From: Polyporus tsugae
Lineage: Eukaryota; Basidiomycota; Agaricomycetes; Polyporales; Polyporaceae
Direction: 5' to 3'
Length of the DNA: 64,000 nt
Assembly (NCBI GenBank): GCA_024305745.1
Contig: JAHRBS010000008.1
Span: 1,116,001 to 1,180,000, forward strand
This document shows positions 33,529 to 45,959 of the stretch, piece after piece (position 1 is the first letter of the stretch; every line of letters starts with the position of its first letter). The translations under genes were made by a program, and so were the position numbers. The notes beneath the pieces were generated by a model. It saw only the letters and a list, made by a program, of their open reading frames with translations, had not been told where the DNA came from and ran no database searches.

Positions 33529-36500
33529 ATGTCTGAACATCCAACACTGTCATGGGAGGCCATGCAGGATGGCTCCGTCTTCTACAGGCGGCACCAACTC
33601 TACTCCATTCCGGGGAAATTGCCGGGCGACTTGCATGACTTCATTATTGCAGGATGTCGCTACAGTGGACCTCTTGGTATGTATTACGACTATGTCTTCA
33701 AAACTACATTCCTTAATCGACGCGTCAGCCCTTATGCGGGATACCTCAAGACTCGTCGCCCTGAACACCGCAGCGCCGACGTTCTCCAAAGCCCAAATAT
33801 CCATCCACTCCCCGGCCGGGGAAGGCATCCTACTGTTCAGTGTGGATACTTACTGCCCTTCGATTCGAAAGCAACGGCGGCTGACCTACTCGTATAGTGG
33901 GACCAGGGGAAGATAGTCCGGTTCGGGTGGACAGGCGATGAACGACTGGTCGTGCTCAACGAGGAGGGCGTGTATCGCATATACGACCTGCAGGGAGAGT
34001 ACCAACAGTACTCGCTGGGGAGTGAGGCAGGGGAGCTGGGGATCATCGACGCGCGAATACACGAGTCTGGCCTCGTTGCGCTGACGGGCTCATTGACGTT
34101 CCTGGAGGTGAAGGAGTGGTCGGGAGGCAAGCCACTGACGTTGGCCAATCCAGGTGCGCACATCCTTCCGTGTCTCATCTCCCTCATAAATACATACGAA
34201 TCATGGGGTAGGCTTGTCACATCCCCCCCAATCCTGGACCGTCATCCCGCCCGACCAAACCATCTCGCGACACGTCGAAGTCCTGCTCTCCGTTGAGTCG
34301 ACAATATACAGCGTCGACAACCTCGAGAATCTCGACCAGCGTATATCTCGCGGCCCCTTCACGCACATGGCCCCCTCTCCGAACGGCAAGTCTCTCGCGC
34401 TCCTCACGTTCTCTGGACTCCTTTGGGTCGTTTCGACCGACTTCCAGCGGAGCTTGGCCGAGTTCGACACGACTGGAGTCGCTGGCGCGTCTGGGGATGT
34501 ACACCAGGTTGAATGGTGCGGGAACGATGCGGTACTCGTGACATGGCGAGGTGTCGCAGTGCTGGTAGGACCCTTTGGCGACACATTGCAGTACGTTTTA
34601 CATAATCCTCTGGATGGTGCGGCGACACGTTTCATGTGTATGCGCATATATCCAGGTACTTTTATCCCGGGTCCACGTTCGCGGTGACAGAACCGGACGG
34701 TATTCGCATTATCGGTCCAGACACCTGCGATTTCGTCCAAAAAGTGCCTGGTATGTTTCACTCCACTGAGTTGTGCCTATTCATGGAGCTAATACTGCAT
34801 TGCAGCATCGTCTGCCTCGGTCTTCCGCCCCGGCTCAACGTCGCCATCTGCTATCCTCTTCGACGCATGGGAGAACTTTTCACGGAGGTCACCTAAGGCA
34901 GATGAAAGCATCCGAAGCATACGTCCAGAGCTCGCGGCAGCAGTGGATGAATGCATTGACGCCGCTGCACGAGAATGGGAGCCGTTCTGGCAACGACGCC
35001 TGCTGAACGTGCGTCCCGCAAGCGACTCTTTTCTACCTCCCCCTAGTACTCACGAATGTATGCATATAACCAGGCCGCAAAGTTCGGCCGGTCGTTCCTC
35101 GACCTGTACGACCCCTCCGATTTCATCCAGGTTGGCCAAGCACTCAAAGTCCTCAACGCCGCGCGCTTCTATGAGATCGGCATCCCGCTCTCCTACGCGC
35201 AGTATACCCAGCTCTCGCCCACGCACCTCGTCTCCCGCCTCCTCGCGCGCAACCTGCACTTGCTCGCTCTCCGCATCTCGTCCTACCTCTCGCTCCCACC
35301 CGACGCGGTCCTCAAGCATTGGGCGTGCGCAAAGATCGTCCGCTCGAAGCCGCAGGCAAGCGGGACGGGCAAGAATGCCGAGCCTGATGGCGGAGATGAC
35401 GCGCTGTGCCGGATGATCGTCGAGAAGTTCGAGACGCTAGGTAGGGGCCGCGCCGGGGTCAGCTACGCGGACATCGCGAAGCGCGCGTGGGAGGTCGGGC
35501 GGACGGCGCTCGCGACGAAGCTGCTGGACTACGAGACGAAGGCGTCGGACCAAGTGCCGCTGTTGTTGAGCATGCAAGAGGACAAACTAGCGCTAGCGAA
35601 GGCGGTGGAGAGTGGGGACACCGACCTCGGTAAGTCACACACGCAGATATACGACGATCTAGGGTTGGGATCAGCTGACACGCGAGGAAACAACAGTATA
35701 TCACGTCCTTCTGCACCTGCAGAAGCGGTTATCGCTGGGGTCGTTCTTCCGGCTCATCGAGGAGGGCGGCCCGCGCTTGGCGCTGGCGAGCAGGCTGCTG
35801 CAGGTGTATGCGCGTGAACAGAACCGCGACATGCTCCGGGACTTCTACTACTCGGACGACCGGAGAGTCGAGAGTGCAGTGCTTTGTATGGACGACGCTA
35901 CGATCGCCTTGGTCCGTTCTTGCCTCTACCCTGATGTTGGTTGATAGCTGACTTCACGTATATATAGGACCCTACGGCGAAGCTTACATCTGTCAAAGCC
36001 GCACAGAAATTCTTCTCGGAAGACAAGGATCGGTCGTTCGAGGCCAAGGTACGAGTGTCATTATTGGCGCAGGCACGTAGACTCACTCGTGCATGGCAGA
36101 TGATGGACGAGAGCGCTCGCCTTATGACGGTGCAGCTGACACTTGAGAAGGAATCTGACGGCAAGATCGCGTTCTTTGGACAGAGCGTCAACGAGACTAT
36201 CCGGACTTGTTTGATTAACGGCATGGCGAAGCGGGCGGACAAGATCAAGTATGACTTCAAGGTTCCTGATAAACGGTATGCCCTGCATTAGATCCTACTG
36301 TCCGGCATGGAGCGTGGCGGACTGAAAGACGCTGCTTAGCTTTTGGTACATCAAGCTCCATGCTCTGACGTCCATACGCGACTTTGACGGCCTCGAAGCA
36401 TTCTCGAAGTCACGGCGGAGCCCCATAGGATATGAGGTGTTCGTGAAGCACCTCGTTGAGAAAGGATATCAGAAAGAGGCCCTGTCGTACGTCCCACGAT

Positions 36501-36737
36501 GTGACGGACCTAAACGTGCCGATTTGTATGTTCTATGCAACGACTGGCGAGCCGCGGCGAAGGAATGCAAGGACCGTAATGACAAGGCGAAGCTAGAGTG
36601 CGTCGTTTGATGTTCATCTGTGTTTCAAGCGGCGCGTGTACTAACGGAGGGCCCGATACTTTAGACAATTACGGAAATCAGCTCCGAACTCGCTAGTTGC
36701 GAGAGAGCTCGAGCAAGTTGCTACATCTATGAAGTAG
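33529..36737 (+). CDS. VPS16: VPS16, HOPS/CORVET tethering subunit
   Basis: Multi-exon gene of about 850 residues. The N-terminus MSEHPTLSWEAMQDGSVFYRR and WDQGKIVRFGWTGDERLVVL belong to the N-terminal propeller of VPS16; VLNEEGVYRIYDLQGEYQQY follows. The middle includes GRSFLDLYDPSDFIQVGQAL and DYETKASDQVPLLLSM. The C-terminal Vps16 domain has HLVEKGYQKEALSYVPRC and ends LEQVATSMK at 36737. The protein acts with VPS11, VPS18 and VPS33 at endosomes and the vacuole. No break seen. Many introns of 50-60 bases; the exon edges near 33680-33900 are the least certain. Confidence 0.9.
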
Positions 36738-36921
36738 TAGGCTGGTATTTCAAATGATACCTACTTCATAATGCCGACAGTTCGTAAGGATCTGAGACGT
36801 AACAGAATCAGTACTAGTGTCAGTTGCCAACCGCTCCGGAAGCAGGGTCATACTACTACACAAATATGTTACATGGATATTGAATACTGCAAAACCAAGC
36901 TGAGGCTGTAAGTATCACTGT

Positions 36922-39283
36922 CTATACTCGAATCACCTCGCTAAGTCGTCGACCGCACACCGATCCGTCATCCGCCCCGGACCATAACGTCTTCCCGTCT
37001 CCAGAGAACGCCACATGACGCACTGGCGCGCCAGTGTGTTCCCAGAACCTCTTCACCAGAGAACCATCGCTCACTCTGAACAGCCGCACCGTGTGGTCCC
37101 ACGACGTAGTCGCGACATACTTCCCGTCAGGCGAGAAAATGGCCACTTGCACCCAGTTGAAGTGCTTGAACGAGAGGGTGTGCTCGCCTCCCGAGACTGG
37201 CCAGATCTTCGCCTTCCGATCCTCCGAGGCAGACAGGACGAACTTCCCGTCGGGTGAGAACGCGACGTCCAGCACCGGCCCCGCATGGCCTCGCAGGATC
37301 GTCAGGGCTGCCGCCGTCTCGACGTCCCAGATCCGGACGGTGTGGTCCGTGGATGCGGTAGCGACGCGCGTGCCCGTAGGATCGAATGTGGCTGCCATGA
37401 CAGAGGCGGTGCGCGAATGCAGCACCTTGTGTAACTTCCCAGATGTAACGTCCCAGACACAACAATGGCAGTCGTGGGAACCATCTGGGGTTACTGACAG
37501 TAGCCACCGCCCGTTGGAGTTGAAGAGAAGGCGTTCCACGGCAGGATCAATATCCGTAGGCTTGGATGGTCCGCTCGTGAGCCTGAGTACGTGAAGCTCT
37601 CTGAAGGTGTGTCCGTCAAGGATGTGGATAGTGCCATCTGTGGACCCAATTGCGAGGTATGTGGCGTCAGGGGACCAGACGCATGTTCGGATGGATCGGC
37701 CTTCTATGCGAACCGTGTAGGTTCGCTGGACCTCGCCTGAGTCGGTGATACGCCAGACTCCGAGCTCGCCATCTCCCGTTGAGGCGAGGCGTTGGCTGTC
37801 TGCTGAGAAAGCGAGGGAAAGTGGGAGATGAATCTTCCTGAACGCCCACCACTCCCGCACCGAGGTTTGCTGCACGGCGTCCCAGAGTACGACAGTTCCG
37901 TTTGATGCGGCACTGGCAACCCACTTATTGTCTGGGGAGAGGACGAGGGCCTGCACGCCACTGTCATGGCCGAGTGTGGTACGCGTGCTACCAACTACAA
38001 TCGCAATGGTCAGTAACAGTCAAGGAGTAGTTGAGGTCAACTTACTCAGCGACCGCTCCACCTTGACCTTCCCCTGGTTCCACAGTGTTGGGAACCGTCC
38101 TTCCAGCGCCGGAATCCGGAGGTGCTCCCTGACGGGCCGTACGTCCCTGCTATGTCCAGCGATGGAGAACTTCAATTCGCACCGAGGGAACGCGAGCAGG
38201 ACTTGCTCCAACTGGAGACAAGCATCCCGAGCGCCTTCTTGAGATAGAACGGTGTTAAGGGCCCAGATCGAGGAACCGTAGCATTCCACCCGTAGTTGTT
38301 TCAGCGGCACAGACCCCGCATCAGCAAGAAGCCGGAAGAATGCGGAGATCCGTCCGATAATCTGCAAGAAGCTCTCCCGGCGACCTTCCATGGGTATCGA
38401 GAACGTGAATGAATCCAGCTTGGATAGTTGTTGTGTGGCGAGATCCAATAACTGGACTAGACATTTGATGGTGCGTGAACATTTGCTCTGGCAGACGGTA
38501 CCAAATGATGGACATACCATTGTTGGCTTGTTCGCGTGTGACATGGAGCGCGACTTCTTTTAGTGACAACTTGCTAGTCTCTAGGAGCGACACAACCGCC
38601 GCCTCGGAGACGTCTCTGCGGATCTAAAATACAAGGTGTGACGACCTGGTCCAAATACAAAATCTGGCACGTGGAAGACTTACCAGCAAGCGAGTCAGAC
38701 GACATTGAGGAGCAAGGCGCTGATATGTCATGGCCAAAGGATTGCCCGCCCCCTCCCTCTTGATGTTGATCTCCTCACACTCGAGAGTATGGAGCCCCGA
38801 GAACGCCGAAACAAACTTGACGAAGTCTGCACAGCTCGAGAACGAGAGCGTGTTAATGGACAGGTGTCCGATGTTCGCTGCGTACTTCTTAAGGCTGGAC
38901 AGCGTGGCATGGCTGAGCGACAGCCAGTGCTTCCCCTTAAAGTCCAGCGACTTGTTCGTCACGATCCACCGGCGCAGATTTGGCAGGCGTGTGAGGAGCG
39001 GGACGGGGGTATTCTCGAGGAGCATGAAGGAGTTCGGCTCGGTGTCGGTGGTGGAGATGGTGACGGTCTGGACAAGGGGACAGATATACGGCTTGTCGAG
39101 GAACTCTCGGAGGGTGTTCATCTGGTGTTTGTTGCGGATGGCGATGTGGACGAATAGGTGGTATCGCGCTCGGGGCAGGAGGCCGTGACAGACCAGCGCG
39201 ACGGTGCGGAGAGACGGGACGTCGCCACCGAGCCCGTCGATGACCATCTCTGTGAGCTCCACTGAGAGCCGGCAGTGAGACAT
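36922..39283 (-). CDS. F-box protein with C-terminal WD40 propeller
   Basis: The N-terminus MSHCRLSVELTEMVIDGLGG and SLRTVALVCHGLLPRARYHL is an F-box, typical of the large agaricomycete F-box families. A middle region of LRR-like character (residues about 60-400) follows. An intron (GTAAGT near 38043 to TAG near 37993) joins it in frame to a WD40 domain starting LGHDSGVQALVLSP. At least seven repeats are visible, including STDHTVRIWDVETAAALTIL, GHAGPVLDVAFSPDGKFVLS and TSWDHTVRLFRVSDG. It probably acts as an SCF ubiquitin-ligase substrate receptor with the propeller as reader. It ends convergently with VPS16, 184 bases apart. The target is unknown. Confidence 0.8.
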
Positions 39284-39736
39284 AGGGAGGAGTGTGCACC
39301 GAGAGAGTGAACTGGACGCTACCGTCTAGGGGTCAGTGTCCTGAAATTTATACTTTGTGACCATGCGAGAAGTCCTAGGCAGCAAGAGAACTCGAGACAA
39401 GATCCTCGGGTACCTGCCATGGTTAATTCCCTGAAGCGAAAAGAAAGAATAGATGTCAGTGGAGTTCTGTGACATTGAGATCGAACAGAAAGTCCCCAGA
39501 ATCAGACGGCAAACCTAATATCAAGGACCCTGAACCGTAAGAGACGTTGCTCCAAAACCCTAATATCCAAACCGAACTAATCCCCACAATCACAACGAGA
39601 CAGAGGACATAGGAAGAACATGTCTTTAGATTAGCCATACGTGGTATTGAGATATACTGCAAGAGCGTGGCCAATCACGAAGCAGCCACGCGCAAGAACA
39701 GATCGTGCGGCCCCAGCATGAAAGTGCGCCTTGCGC

Positions 39737-42700
39737 TCAACTGTCAGAGACCACACCGCTCTCCGCAGCTGTTCCATCCGTTTCCAAACCTCTGCCGTGG
39801 CGAGGCGTCCGCCAGGACTTCTTCGAGGATCCGCTCCTGTGCGTCTGCGTATCATCCTCGTCTTCGCCGTCCGACTCATGGGAATGATCATCGTGCGTGT
39901 ACGGCAAAGGAACCTCCCGGGTGACTCGATACTGATCGACGTTACCGACATGTTCGTTCTCGAGACGCACTGCGGGACGGAGACAGTTAGAAGGTCGGAA
40001 CTTAGGAAGATGGTGTTTGTGGAGCGGCGATACCCACGGAAGTTCCACTGCCAACGGCGAAGGATCTCGAGCATAGCAGCTATAAATGTCCGGATGATGT
40101 AGTTCGGCCCTTGTGCGGGGATATAAATGACCCAGATGAAGCGGATTAGAATGTTGGAAACCTGTGCTCAGGGTGTCAACGTTCTTCGTCCATTCATGCA
40201 ATGGCAAGGAAGCCCCTTCACGTACAATAGCAAAATAGTAGAACTGTGAAGATGCGGTTAAAGTTAAGCTCGATATGACTGCGGGCGACCACACTCACTG
40301 GTATCGTATTGTGGTAGAGCAGTTCTTGCCGTAGCATAGGGTATCGGGCGTGTGGTCGGAGAAGGGACCAATCCATCAGAAGATCCTGCGTGGAACAGTG
40401 TCAACGCAGAGAGCGACATAACCGGTAGGAGGGGTAACTTACCCAGGCTCCTGCATAAATAGAATAGCTGGTGGCGAAGACGCACCACGCGACGAACATG
40501 GGGCCGTGAACACCGCCTGCAATGATGAGTCGCCACGTAAGCGTGCCCATCCGAAGTGCAAAAGAGCTATCGCCGCACCTTGAGAACGCCAGAGGTAGTA
40601 GAACAACACTTGCAGTACGCCCGTGCCGTACTTCCCGCCCTACGCCGACGTCACCGACCATCCCCCACCAGAAAACCACGACAAAAATAGGACGTACGTT
40701 GATCAAGTGCGTAACCAAGCCAGAATCCACATAACGCTTGACAGACTGGACAAGACGCACCACGAGCGGCAGCGACGCGAGAAGGAACGCGATCCCCCAC
40801 TTCGGCCCACGGTTCGGCATGCACTGTCTCCAGTGCTGATCTATCCCTGTCGCGTACAGGCAACCGATGAAGTATAGGTTGCCAAGAGTGAATGTCAGGC
40901 TACAGAACTGATCTCTGTTCCGCAGACGCAAGCCATCAGCTCGATGCCGGTGTGTATGCAAGCGAGATTGCCACGCACCCCATCCAGAAGTCCGCAAACT
41001 CGACTCGGTGCACGCCGGACGTAAGGAGCCTCGACACATTGCGGAGGAGCCACGACCGAGACGGTTTCCACATGATCGGCAGGGGGTTGATCACGACAGC
41101 TCCGGAGAATAACAGCCAGAGCAGAGGCCAAGTTGTGGATGCGACGTGGGCGGTGCCGATGCGGCTGAAGGAGAGCCAGAAGGCGTAACAGAGGAGGGAA
41201 AGCAGGAAGGCCGGGAGCTACTCGGAGCGCATACAGTCAGCATAGCTGGATCTGGCGCGGAAAGTAAGAGGGCATACCTCGAAGTATACGCGGTAATCCA
41301 TCTTTGTCCGCAAATCCAGCTCTACGGCATGTTCAGCGACTACGTGCGTAGACGGGAGCGCATCCACTCACCAAATATAAAGACGTAGTTGATCCGCGCT
41401 CGCGCCCACACTAGCAGATTGGTTCCCACCAAGAGGCAGAAGAACGCAGGGACGAAGAATATAGCATATACGAACATGAGCCCATCCCATCCAGGTATCC
41501 CTGCTCGTGTATCCGCCTGGAAGCCTACGAGAGCATGCCAGGTGCGCACGTAAGCATGACAGTCACACATACACTTCATCGAAATAGGAGACGCACTTTG
41601 GTAGAGCCCGGCCACAAGAGCCGGCACAGCGAGCCCGAGCACCATGCCTGTGCGGAATGTGCTGAAGTGGTGCGTCGTGAGCTTTGCGCCGCCGCGCAGT
41701 CGTGCCCTCGCCTTTTTCTTGTCGCCGCGAGCTGTGAATCGCATTGGTTACTGTTCGTGCGGCGATTGGTACCATGCAGGGGAGCGCATGCATACCGAAA
41801 CGTGCAGCGAAGAGCGCTTCCATATCGGTAATGAGGTCGTCGAGAGCGGCACCCGAAGAAATGGCGCTCGGCTCGATCTTTTCCCTCGTGTATGCGACCT
41901 GGGCTGGGATCTGGACGCGAAAACGATCAGAATAATGCGTTGTATGCACGGGTACGTGCTCCCCTACCTTCGTGATCTTCTCGAACTTCTTCAGGGCTTT
42001 TCGGAACCCGATCAGGTTAAGAGTCTGTAGTCGTCGCAAGGTGAGTATATGCGCGGCCTACTAGAGAGAGTAGGTAGACGTATGCGTACTCGGTAGTTAT
42101 TCAGGAGCTCAAGGCCACTATTGATCGGAGTCACACAGGATTGAACGATGCGAACTCGATGAACGGCTATATGCACACTCACCGATAGCACTCCAGCACA
42201 GCCTTCTTCAGCTGCTTCTTCGCGTGCTGATACTCCTCCGGGTCGTACCTCATAAGGACGCCCTTCCCGTGCTTAGGGCTTCCTGGCCTGCTCTTCCTGT
42301 TCGTGCTCCCCGAACTCTCGCCAGCAGTGTGCGACTCCTCTTCGTTGTCCGCCTCCGCACCGGCATCAGTCCTGTCGCTGCTGGAAGTAGGGTTCTTCTC
42401 GAGGCTCAGGCCCGGGCGGAAGCTCGGTGATAGTATCGCTTGCATGCCCTTCGACATCCCAATAGTGCTGTTCTTCCACCGCCGCGACAATGTGGCAGGA
42501 TTGGGACCAGGGAGCGTGGCGTCTGTCTCGTCACCGTTCAGCTCCCCCTGGTCACCGCTCCCGTCCGAGCTCTCTTTGGTGACATGGGACTCGGGTGGCG
42601 AATCGGGGTGCTTGGAGGTGAAGGAGGAGTGCCAAGGCTTCGCTGCCCTCTCTGGCGCTTGAGGGGTTGCAGGAGGAGGAAGTTGGTGCGGATAGTTGGG

Positions 42701-44001
42701 AGGGGTATGGTCCTGTGCACCCTTGCGACGTCGGATGAGAATGTTGGGTATCACAGGGGCAGGGAGGGGAAGTCGCAGGCGTAACCAAGAGTAAGGCGCA
42801 GCCGCGGGATGCACCTCGTAGAACGCGCGTCGGTGGTCCTTGAGTTCTTGCAGTTGTTGCTTCAGGAGATTCGCCCTGTGAGGCGATATCAGCTTCTACC
42901 TCAGATGCTATCTGCTACCGTCCACAAGGGTACTGACCTAAGGCGCATATCCTTCTCCCTTTCGCTGTAGAAGCTCTCTACCTTGTCAAGCTCCGCATCT
43001 AGCTTTTCAAAGAATGCCCGCTCCACCGCCGTCAGCTGGGGTAGAAGTTCCATGAGTGGTATCGGCCGTCCAAGATCGAACCGTGGACCTCCGTGTCCCT
43101 CAACCGTCCCGTTGGTTGTGCCACGAATCGAGTTCATGCGCGAGAATGTGAAGGCACGTAGCGTAGAGGCGAAGGTCGAGCTGCGGACGCGGCGCGGGTG
43201 GCCAGATCCCGCGCCCTGACCGGTGGTAGCACGAATACCTGGCAGTCGACGACCCTCGGCGTCGCCGGTGGCCATAGTTTGTATTTTAACATGCGACGCG
43301 GCCGGATGCGCCGGGTCTCCACGCACAAGATCAAGTTCTGAGCGGGAGCGCAAGTTTTGGTCTTCACGCGAGGGCGCACGCAGAGCGTCGGGTTGCCCGT
43401 TCGGGCGAAGTAAAGACGAGGGATTTGCCGAGTCTGTCACTGACAAGATAGTTTCATGGGATGGGCGCGGAGATTCGACCACACCGACCACGTTGATGTC
43501 GTTGTCTGAGCCACAGTCGGATGTAGGGGAAAGGACGAGCTGTTCGTTGGATTCCGTTGTCCCAATTGCGCCTGATTCGTGGGAACGACGAATGGCGCTG
43601 ATGCGCTTTTTAAGGCCGCGGTAGTCTCTGTGGACATGGGAGTGAGTATGACGGCTCTCTAACAACACTCTTGCATGGGAAACTCCAACGAGCTCCACTT
43701 CCGCCTTTCATGGTTCTCAGGGCATCCGACACCACATGGATGATTGAATGCGCGCATACATGATCACATTGCACGAGAAGCTCCCTTTTCCGGAGGTCGA
43801 TAATTGGAGGACGATAGAGAAGCACTGACATGTAGGCCTTTTTCCATTCTGGCGTCTATGAAGCAGCGATTGGATTAGGCAGAGTGTAAGTAATGTTCCA
43901 GAGTTTGGGGCCCACCTGTGTCTCGTCGAGGTATCTAACAATAGCAGTCAGCATCTAGTGTTGTCGCGATTGCAGAGACCAACATACTGCGCAAACTTCA
44001 T
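39737..44001 (-). CDS. SYG1: SYG1/XPR1-type phosphate exporter (SPX-EXS)
   Basis: About 1,000 residues in many exons. The N-terminal SPX domain starts MKFAQYLDETQ, TPEWKKAYIDYRGLKKRI and contains LKKFEKITK-type third SPX helix residues after a long Ser/Pro-rich insert. Multiple membrane helices and the EXS domain follow: WLLFSGAVVINPLPIMWKPS-like residues, FLASLPLVVRLVQSVKRY, FYYLWRSQG and the characteristic MLRRWQWNFFRLENEHVGN. An acidic tail (HESDGEDEDDTQ) ends at 39737. The SPX domain senses inositol pyrophosphates; EXS exports inorganic phosphate. A CACGTG box lies 247 bases upstream of the start. Exon 1 splices at GTATGT just after the codons for MKFAQ. Confidence 0.9.
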
Positions 44002-45959
44002 GTCGTCGACAGGCGTAAATTGATCAAATTGGTTAGTAGATTGTGCTGCAAGCCTCTAGAACGGCGGCCACAAGGTTAGTAAACTCTAACAGTCAAAAGT
44101 GTGGTCAAGAAGAGAGAAAGAGACTTCCGAGGCTGGTGCCACCTCGAAGACGAGAAGAAAGACAAGACAACGCACGGCGGAGGTGCCCCCACAAGCTCCG
44201 CCCGCCTCCATCCCGTGTGGATCTCCGATTGAATCAATGGGGCCCGCCACGTGGCTGCGATCGGTGTCCCTGATTGGGTCTCGATTGCACAGCAGCAGTG
44301 CCACCACCGCCTCCTCTGCGGCTTACCCGGGTGGCCCGCGATTCAACTTGAACACCTCACCCTCGCCCACAATACTACGTTCATTCAATACTGTAAGTAC
44401 CTTTAAAAAAGGTATGTAATTGACTTCCTACTGAGTTCAAGACTCTCCGTTTGACATTCTGGCGTTCTAGAAATGAGATAGGGCTACAGAACTCGTGGAC
44501 TGTCAAGTCCTCGCCGCGAGATTTTTCGAGAGGTCTAAAACTCTCTACAATCATGGCTAACATCAGCGAGAGTATGGATAAAATTGCCTCCCGAAGTCAT
44601 TTCAGGTCGGAGTGCTGCCCTTGCAACTCGAAACAGGACTCCGAACCGACCTATCCCCCGAGTGTTGCCCTTCTGGCAGGGGCATGCACATCACCTCGCA
44701 TCCCCGTACAACCGTTGTGACCCCGCTGTGCCTAGACTGATTACCATTGCCGCGTGGAAGAGACTATCATGTGTTATGGCCTAGAGGTACTTCTATGCTT
44801 CCATACGTCCAGTGGCCCTTGGCATGTCCGATTCACCTTTGTACAGGTACGACGAGTCGGACAGCCAGCCCAGTGACTCGGAGCCGGCTCGGGCCGCTAC
44901 TGTTGTGGTGTACACGGTTGTAAGCAGCGCACCCAGTCGATGAACATTGACACATGAATGCATGAGGAGCCTGTTAGACGAGCCCTATTTACAGTACACT
45001 AGTAGCAGTCGCGTCCGGGTCGCCGTGGAAATCTGTACCACACACACTGCCTTGTACGTAGGACCACCCCTAAAATTTGGGTTTCCCGCGTAGCTGCTTC
45101 CCTGCTTTCTTTACGTTGTCCTCGGCCTGAGGGACCATGGGACGCCGTCCGACTCGACAGCGAAGCACGCGGCGTTCACCTCACCTCCCGACCGTCTCGA
45201 CGTCGGGTGTGAAAACCTGACGTTCCTTCAAGTTGGCCGGCGGCTCACGTAACGGCTCCATTCCATCGCTTCGCCTCCCCGCCGGCAACGACCTTCTTTT
45301 CTATGATCGTCGTGGAATATTGAGTCTGTTTTCAAGGGTGGCGTCAATGCGCGCCTTCTGTCCCTGCCAGTAACGTTAGCACGGTGCGTCTTAAGCCCGA
45401 TTGTACGACCTGGTGACGCATCGTGGAGTTCGGCGGCGGAACGCACGAGCTAGCTGCCTTCAAGTGCGAAGCTGGTTGGCAGAGAGGCTACCCAGGTGGG
45501 TTTCCCGGGTTAGCAATGTATCAGGTCCACACGCGACGAGATGGGAGTCGAAATGCTCCATGGGCCGGGCACCCATATCACTGTGCATGTGCGATGACTA
45601 CCAGGGGGACAGCATAGTTGGATAACGAAAACGAATGCGCCAGCTTTCAAAGAGGCAGGAGGCAGCCGGGCCGCGGTCAGGGGTAGAGAACGGACGCGTA
45701 CGGTACGGGACGACGAGAGGATGCTCGAGGACAAGTGGTAGCTGTGTATGTTTGTGGGTATAGTAACTGTAACTGTATGTGTCGGGATGGCGCGGATTTT
45801 ATACAAATGGAAGGGAGGGCAGTGTGATCCGGTGTCCGTGAGATAAAAAAAGCCAATCATTCACAGAACGAAGAAGGTCGTGGTGGGCGAGTGCAGAAGG
45901 AAGCTGTGCGTAGGTCCAGCCCGCGTGCAATCTGGTGACGTCGAGCCCGAAGAGCGGGG
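44002..45959. other. Intergenic region, no recognised gene
   Basis: About 1.96 kb between the SYG1 start and the arrestin stop. It contains the SYG1 promoter with CACGTG and a CCATTGATTC-type CCAAT-like element near 44234. No supported coding exon. Confidence 0.5.
44248..44253. promoter_or_regulatory. CACGTG E-box in the SYG1 promoter (Pho4-type site)
   Basis: Perfect palindrome CCACGTGG, centred about 250 bases upstream of the phosphate exporter ATG. Pho4-type bHLH factors bind CACGTG in yeast phosphate-starvation promoters. The link here is an inference from position and target. Confidence 0.35.
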
